Below, piece by piece: positions 60,201 through 64,000 of a stretch of 64,000 bases of DNA. Below the pieces are notes generated by a model, which was not told the DNA's origin, made no database searches, and saw only the letters and a program-made list of their open reading frames with translations. Within the stretch, counting starts at the first letter, position 1, and each line of letters opens with the position of its first letter. The stretch is from the NCBI RefSeq assembly GCF_947489365.1, contig NZ_CANLDB010000003.1:434001-498000 (forward strand), read 5' to 3'. Made by a program: the position numbers and the translations under genes. The stretch comes from an uncultured Nocardioides sp. GTDB taxonomy: Bacteria > Actinomycetota > Actinomycetes > Propionibacteriales > Nocardioidaceae.

Positions 60201-63067
60201 GCGTGATGGTGGACGACCTCGTGGTCGCCGCGGCCGAGCCCGGGCTGGACGACGTGGGCGTCCGCTACGCCTTCGAGGAGGGCGAGGGGTCGACCGCGGC
60301 CAACACCGGCACCGACACCTCCGTCGGCGACGCGACCCTCACGGGCGGTGCCGGCTGGAGCCAGGACGGCGTCCTCGGGGCGGCCCTCGACCTGCCCGGC
60401 GGGGCAGTGGCGAACGCCGTCGACCTGCCCGACGACCTGCTGGCGGGGGCGAGCGACTTCTCCACCGCCTTCTGGGTCCGGCCGGACACGCGCACCAACT
60501 GGACGGGCCTGTTCCACCTCGGCACCGGTCTCGGGGGCGACGGCGGCTTCTTCCAGATCCAGACGTCGACCCAGGCGGACGGCCCGACCGGTCTCGCCGC
60601 GACGTTCAAGGCACCGGGCCAGGCCCTGCAGGAGCGCATCTACGCGGACCCGGCCGTGGACCTCGAGCTGGACGCGTGGAACCACGTCGCGTTCGTCCGC
60701 GAGGGATCCACCGGCACGCTCTACCTCGACGGCGAGCCGGTCGCCAGCCGTGACGACCTCACGTTGGGGCTGGACGACGTCGGCCCGACGGAGAACAACT
60801 GGCTGGGCCGCAACGGCTTCCCGGACGACGCGCTGGACGGCCGCATGGACGACGTCCGTGCGTACGACTCCGCGCTGACCGCGGACGACGTGACCGCCCT
60901 GTACGCCGAGGGCGCCGCGCTGCGCACCGAGGTGTCGATCAGCGTCGACCCGGCCTCGCCGTCGCCCTTCGGTGAGCCGCTCGAGATCACCGCGTCCGTC
61001 GACGCCGAGGGCGACGCCGTCGCCGAGGGCACCGCGCAGCTGTACGTCGACGGCACCCCGACCGGCCAGCCGGTCGAGGTCGCCGACGGGTCGGTCACCT
61101 TCGCCGAGCAGACGCTCGGCCGCGGGGACCACGAGCTCCGCGTGGTGTTCGAGGGCGCCGAGGGCTTCCGTGACGCGGAGGCCACCACCACCCACACCGT
61201 CGAGCGCCCGCCGCCCGGCGAGGGCACCCCGATCCACTACACCTTCGACGAGGGACAGGGCCGGACCGCGGCCAACACCGGCACCGACACCTCCGTCGGC
61301 GCCGCGACCCTCGAGGGGGCGACGGGCTGGACCGCCCAGGGCCAGTACGGCGCCGGCGTGGACCTGCCCGGCGGCGGGGCCGGCACCGGCAACCAGGTAC
61401 GCCTGCCGAACGACGTCGACGCGGGTCTGGAGGAGGACTTCACCGTCTCGATCTGGACGCGGCCCGACGCCCTGCCGAACTGGGTGCCGCTGCTGCAGAT
61501 CGGCAGCAGCACGGACACGTTCTTCCTGCTGCAGTCCAGCACGCAGGCCAACGGTCCGACCGGGTTCGCCGCGACCTTCAAGGCCCCGGGCAACGGCGCC
61601 CAGGAGCGGCTGACCCTCGGCAACGGGAACGACACCCCGCTGAACGAGTGGACCCACGTGGTCTTCACGATGAGCGGGTCCGTGGGTCGGCTCTACTTCG
61701 ACGGCGAGCTCGTCGGGGAGCGGGAGGACTTCACGCTCGGGATCGACGACGTGGGGGTCGGTGGCCGGACCACCGCCAACTTCATCGGCGGCACCAGCTG
61801 GCCCGACCCGCGCTACGACGGCCTGGTCGACGACTTCCGGATGTACGACTACGAGCTGACCGAGGACCAGGTCGGCGACCTGTTCGAGGGCCAGCCCGAG
61901 CCGGGGAACGCGGCTCCGGTCGCGGTCGACGACTCCTTCACGACCGACGAGGACGTGCCGCTCGAGGTCGAGGCCCCCGGGGTCCTCGCCAACGACACGG
62001 ACGCCGACGGTGACGCCCTCACCGCCGGTGGGGCGACGCAGCCGGACCACGGCGAGGTCACCCTCGCGGAGGACGGCGGGTTCACCTACACGCCGGACGC
62101 CGGGTGGAGCGGGACGGACTCCTTCACCTACGTGGCGAACGACGGCACCGACGACTCCGAGCCCGCCACGGTGATGATCACCGTCACCGAGGACGAGGAG
62201 GAGCCGCCCGGCGAGGAGGGCCCGGTCGCCGTGGCCGACGTGTACTCGACCGACCAGGACACGGTCCTGACGATCGAGGCGCCCGGCGTCCTGGCCAACG
62301 ACACCGCCGCCGAGGGCACGACCCTCACGGCGACCGCCGTCGGCCGCCCCCGCCGGGGCGAGGTGGAGCTGGCCGAGGACGGGTCGTTCGTCTACACGCC
62401 GCCGGAGGGCTTCAGCGGCACGGACACGTTCGTGTACGTCGCGAACGACGGGACCGACGACTCCAACCTCACGACCGTCACCATCGCGGTCGACGAGGTG
62501 CCGCCGGCCGTCACCGCGGTCGCCGGCGTCGCCGCGCCGTTCACCTACGGGCGCCCCGGCACGGTCGTGGCCGCGGTGGCACCGCGGACGGCCACCGGAC
62601 GGGTGGAGGTCCTGGACGGCGAGACCGTCCTGGGCCGGGGCTCGGTGGAGGACGGTCGGGCGAGGGTCACCCTGCCTGCCGGGTCCCTGCGGCCCGGGTC
62701 GTACGCGCTCACCCTGCGCTACCTCGGGGACGCCCGCCACGCGGCGTCGTCCTCGGTGGTGGACGTCGAGGTGGCCAAGGCGTCGCCGACGGTGACGGTG
62801 CAGCTGCCGGCGGCGATCGACCGGGGCGACCGCGCCACCCTCCGGGTCCGGGTGGCCGCTCCCGGGTCCGTCGCGATGACGGGGCAGGTCCGGGTGCTCA
62901 TGCAGGGCAAGAAGGCCCTGACCCGCAGGCTCGACGACACCGGGAGGCTGCAGATGAGCCTCCCGCGGGCGAACAGGGCCGGCCAGGTCCGGGTGCGGGT
63001 GGTCCACCTCGCCGACGAGGTGTCGCAGCGCGCGGAGGCGACTCGCACGATGCGGGTGCGCCGCTAG
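57281..63067 (+). CDS. giant secreted fusion: ThuA-like domain + copper radical oxidase + LamG/Ig-like repeats
   Basis: A 1,928-residue exported protein; signal peptide about residues 1-47. Residues 50-290: ThuA-like domain (VLLFYKSNFHASHVQARQAI; GFMGVHYTSW). Residues about 300-700: kelch propeller of the galactose/glyoxal oxidase type, then a DUF1929-like domain (about 700-808). The copper-radical residues are all present: Cys379 (LFCAM) and Tyr433 (PRWYPTG) for the thioether radical, Tyr670-His671 (RLYHSTALLVPDG) and His752 (VTHGFNNDQ). A jelly-roll-like domain (815-985), LamG (997-1210), Ig-like (1217-1310), a second LamG (1320-1537), two cadherin-like repeats (1544-1740) and a final Ig-like region follow. 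It should oxidise an alcohol or aldehyde to give H2O2. It lies behind IclR-type operators. Confidence 0.88.
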   Translation: MSTRRRPARTRVAHRARRLSASAVAALTGALVALSMLSVVAPTPAAAAPDDGVLRVLLFYKSNFHASHVQARQAIRDLTEELGEEYAEEVDIQETDDPAVFNDENLATVDTLAFAQTGGVLFNDAQREALETYIRGGGGFMGVHYTSWSVGTSEHDVNPFFLELVGAMSEGHPENPAVRPGRVVNTDPSHPLTADLPAEITRSDEWYDWTANPAQDVRTLLEADESSYGMGRQGSTHPITWCQEIDAGRSWFTGMGHEGSAYSEPFMLDQMRDGLAYSSGLKPADCSAPDKSENGSWGGVQPWPLMAINASLTPEGTIQSFGSTATGCTDATPFDWTGDGCISQGGQFEYDVWDPSQERTLENLDEGLSPNATYTDLFCAMQVQQPHTGTTMTVGGDDGLGENAPNDAAIGVTSYSARQGLQDEAPMHYPRWYPTGTTMPNGDIVVQGGSLRGGPGGPGVKTPEIYTPDEGTGWRKLTGARSTAAYGDGGSDHPGQDENRWWYPRAFVAPGSGTLFNVTGTQMYELDPYANDGDGEITLRGTLPSAVANQGALGNPVGATSTAVTYAPGKILQVGGGWWANGGGPAGARAGLTVDITGGTENPVVAASEPMEHRRHWPTGTVMPDGRVIVTGGSADNNGNGDYVTNPEIWDPATGEWTTVDVPHEHARLYHSTALLVPDGRIMIAGGGAPGPRNYRDVEYYSPSYLPDGDEPAARPELSSVPGRIGYAGTFDVQSSTEVSRVTLVRNGSVTHGFNNDQGFQDLDFTQDSSGRVRITAPEDATYAVPGAYMLFVWDADGTPSVAEIVDIDPEVELDVRTPLVVDQFEYPRIPDAWRSANPPAVIDVGADSARMTPWTVDSPVQLVRGSATGQGGLGGTGYQLGLGADGSLDRALRGLRAGEEYRVALKYARDSRATGTAPATLELTVGDLTETLTATTANPSGDLAGGSYADFVGTFTASSRREVMSLAATGGGGVMVDDLVVAAAEPGLDDVGVRYAFEEGEGSTAANTGTDTSVGDATLTGGAGWSQDGVLGAALDLPGGAVANAVDLPDDLLAGASDFSTAFWVRPDTRTNWTGLFHLGTGLGGDGGFFQIQTSTQADGPTGLAATFKAPGQALQERIYADPAVDLELDAWNHVAFVREGSTGTLYLDGEPVASRDDLTLGLDDVGPTENNWLGRNGFPDDALDGRMDDVRAYDSALTADDVTALYAEGAALRTEVSISVDPASPSPFGEPLEITASVDAEGDAVAEGTAQLYVDGTPTGQPVEVADGSVTFAEQTLGRGDHELRVVFEGAEGFRDAEATTTHTVERPPPGEGTPIHYTFDEGQGRTAANTGTDTSVGAATLEGATGWTAQGQYGAGVDLPGGGAGTGNQVRLPNDVDAGLEEDFTVSIWTRPDALPNWVPLLQIGSSTDTFFLLQSSTQANGPTGFAATFKAPGNGAQERLTLGNGNDTPLNEWTHVVFTMSGSVGRLYFDGELVGEREDFTLGIDDVGVGGRTTANFIGGTSWPDPRYDGLVDDFRMYDYELTEDQVGDLFEGQPEPGNAAPVAVDDSFTTDEDVPLEVEAPGVLANDTDADGDALTAGGATQPDHGEVTLAEDGGFTYTPDAGWSGTDSFTYVANDGTDDSEPATVMITVTEDEEEPPGEEGPVAVADVYSTDQDTVLTIEAPGVLANDTAAEGTTLTATAVGRPRRGEVELAEDGSFVYTPPEGFSGTDTFVYVANDGTDDSNLTTVTIAVDEVPPAVTAVAGVAAPFTYGRPGTVVAAVAPRTATGRVEVLDGETVLGRGSVEDGRARVTLPAGSLRPGSYALTLRYLGDARHAASSSVVDVEVAKASPTVTVQLPAAIDRGDRATLRVRVAAPGSVAMTGQVRVLMQGKKALTRRLDDTGRLQMSLPRANRAGQVRVRVVHLADEVSQRAEATRTMRVRR

Positions 63068-63087
63068 CCGGCGGGGCCGCACACGGC

Positions 63088-63127
63088 ACGAGGCGGGCCG
63101 GGAGGATCACCTCCCGGCCCGCCTCGT
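63088..63127. terminator. 18-bp perfect hairpin terminator
   Basis: A perfect 18-base stem (arms beginning ACGAGGCGGG and ending CCCGCCTCGT) with loop ATCA. It lies between the convergent oxidase and tautomerase genes and is the strongest terminator in the window. Confidence 0.85.
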
Positions 63128-63149
63128 CGTCCGTGGTGCGGCGGTTCCG

Positions 63150-63377
63150 TCAGCGGGACTCGGACAGCGCGGAGACGACGCCGGCGCGGCTGTCGTCCTC
63201 GCTGGCGAGCACGCCGCCGTTGGCGACGATGTCCGCGGTGATCTCGCTGAAGACCATCCGCACGTCCTGACGGCGGGCGCCGAGGATCTCGACGGCGCTG
63301 TCGGCCACGGCGAGGGCGAACGCCCGGCGCTGCTCCAGGGTGCGGCCGGCGAGCAGCTCGACGGTGATGTTGGGCAT
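63150..63377 (-). CDS. 4-oxalocrotonate-tautomerase-family protein
   Basis: A 75-residue protein beginning MPNITVELLAGRTLEQRRAF, with Pro1 after Met removal as the catalytic base and Arg in the usual helix positions. DVRMVFSEIT matches the active-site strand. It would tautomerise a keto/enol acid, perhaps a keto-deoxy sugar acid or an oxidase product given the context. A GTTC-N8-GAAC dyad lies about 45 bases upstream. Confidence 0.88.
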   Translation of the reverse strand: MPNITVELLAGRTLEQRRAFALAVADSAVEILGARRQDVRMVFSEITADIVANGGVLASEDDSRAGVVSALSESR

Positions 63378-63399
63378 GAGGACCTCCTACGGCCGACCC

Positions 63400-63435
63400 G
63401 TTCACGGGAGCGACCACGGTTCGACGATGTGAACC
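63400..63435. promoter_or_regulatory. candidate IclR operators in the tautomerase/YcnI divergent region
   Basis: GTTCAC at 63400-63405 and GGTTCGACGATGTGAACC at 63418-63435, the latter with GGTTC/GAACC arms. More half-sites occur at 63476 (GTTCAC) and 63546 (GTGAAC), close to the YcnI start. Confidence 0.55.
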
Positions 63436-63504
63436 TGCAGCGTAGAGCGAGGCTCTGGCCGATGACCAGAACCGAGTTCACACTCTTGACACAGAGTCCC
63501 CGGC

Positions 63505-63527
63505 TTGATGGTGTGGTGTGCATCACC
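63505..63527 (+). promoter_or_regulatory. TTGA...TGTGGTGTG..TCACC block before the YcnI gene
   Basis: This block matches most positions of the one at 57186-57208 before the oxidase gene (TTGACC, TGTGGTGTG, TCACC), about 40 bases before the YcnI start. The -10 hexamer TACGTT is not kept here; a separate TTGACA lies at 63486. Confidence 0.45.
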
Positions 63528-63567
63528 GCGGACTCGATTCGCACCCGTGAACCACCCAGGAGGACTC

Positions 63568-64000
63568 GTGAGACCGGTGCTCGCCCGTGCGGTCCTCGGC
63601 GCGATCGCGGTCGGCCTGGGCGGCGGCCTCGTCGCGGCCGGGGCCGCGCCGTCCGCCGCCCACGTCGGGATCACCCCGTCGACGACCGAGGCGGGGGCGA
63701 CGGCCGTCCTCGAGCTGAGCGTGCCCCACGGCTGCGACGGCGCACCGACGACCCGGTTGTCGGTCCAGGTCCCCACCGGCGTGCTCGGCGTCGTGCCGAC
63801 CCGCAACCCGATGTGGGACGTCGAGACGGAGGTCGCCGAGTTCACCCAGCCGGTGACGGACGCCCACGGCAACGAGGTCACCGAGCGGGTCACGTCGGTG
63901 ACCTGGACGGCGAGGCAGCCCCTGCCCGACGGTGTCGACGACGAGCTCGCGATGAGCATGCAGCTGCCCGCCGAGGAGGGCACCCAGCTGTGGTTCCCGG
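63568..64000 (+). CDS. YcnI-family copper-binding exported protein (3' end cut by window)
   Basis: The first 144 residues are visible from GTG 63568 after an AGGAGG ribosome site. The signal peptide ends in PSAAH; the mature protein begins HVGITPSTTEAGATAVLELS. The His at or near the mature N-terminus is the copper ligand of the YcnI/DUF1775 family. PHGCDGAPTTRLSVQVPTGV also fits. Members bind Cu(II) and usually sit with CopC/CopD-type copper genes. Placed next to a copper radical oxidase, it may supply or buffer copper for it. Confidence 0.88.
   Translation, partial: MRPVLARAVLGAIAVGLGGGLVAAGAAPSAAHVGITPSTTEAGATAVLELSVPHGCDGAPTTRLSVQVPTGVLGVVPTRNPMWDVETEVAEFTQPVTDAHGNEVTERVTSVTWTARQPLPDGVDDELAMSMQLPAEEGTQLWFP

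Noticed and set aside
57209..63082. 1,957-residue open frame antisense to the oxidase fusion
   Set aside because: It mirrors the real gene in an alternative frame, has shadow composition (Gly, Arg, Val, Asp-rich) and no domain.

Overview
The window comes from a very GC-rich actinobacterium. Most third codon positions are G or C, GTG starts are common, and many operons use ATGA/GTGA stop-start overlaps. The dnaK-grpE-dnaJ-hspR order, the 13E12-type HNH protein and the small dyad repeats between genes fit the Nocardioidaceae (Nocardioides-like) best. The species assignment is an inference. Coding density is high: no stretch longer than about 270 bases lacks a gene, and no rRNA, tRNA, CRISPR array, insertion sequence or prophage was seen.

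Layout. 1-6.9 kb: mixed housekeeping genes (partial alpha/beta hydrolase, glycerate kinase, CDF metal transporter, GAP/Sap-type membrane protein, rhodanese, aldo/keto reductase). 6.95-11.25 kb: the heat-shock operon dnaK-grpE-dnaJ-hspR behind a clear HAIR-type operator. 11.3-16.4 kb: two paralogous unknown proteins around an alpha/beta hydrolase and homogentisate dioxygenase, then an SDR. 16.4-20.2 kb: a sulfonate/nitrate-type ABC importer divergent from a TauE/SafE exporter. 20.1-24.3 kb: a ten-copy octamer repeat, a second YidC, a LURP-one-like protein, a frameshifted nuclease-fold protein and a P450. 24.4-30.3 kb: a sulfite-oxidase-like/reductase pair, then a flavin monooxygenase plus alcohol dehydrogenase operon divergent from a GAF-domain regulator. 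30.4-38.6 kb: a secreted hydrolase, IclR / MHS transporter / arylsulfatase, and an NmrA/TetR pair. 38.7-44.3 kb: three AIM24 proteins, a YciI protein, a zinc-free ribosomal protein S18 with a Zur-like box, two Imm5-like proteins and a 13E12 HNH protein.

44.3-64.0 kb is the most interesting part. An IclR regulator is divergent from a complete uronate / 2-keto-3-deoxy-gluconate (KDG) operon: kduI, kduD, a ribose-type ABC importer with two permeases, aldehyde dehydrogenase, KDPG aldolase and a PfkB kinase. It is followed by a secreted protein of 1,928 residues that joins a ThuA-like domain to a copper-radical-oxidase core with all its metal and radical residues. Next come a 4-oxalocrotonate-type tautomerase and a YcnI copper protein. 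On the other side of the IclR gene is a secreted protein with a cupredoxin domain, PKD repeats and a Cu/Zn-SOD-like domain. GTTCAC/GTGAAC half-sites and similar TTGACC...GTCACC promoter blocks recur upstream of these genes. This suggests one regulon linking extracellular copper-dependent oxidation to import and breakdown of a keto-deoxy sugar or uronate.

Other threads are sulfur scavenging (sulfonate ABC importer, TauE, sulfite-oxidase-like enzyme, arylsulfatase) and at least seven copies of a REP-like dyad repeat between genes.
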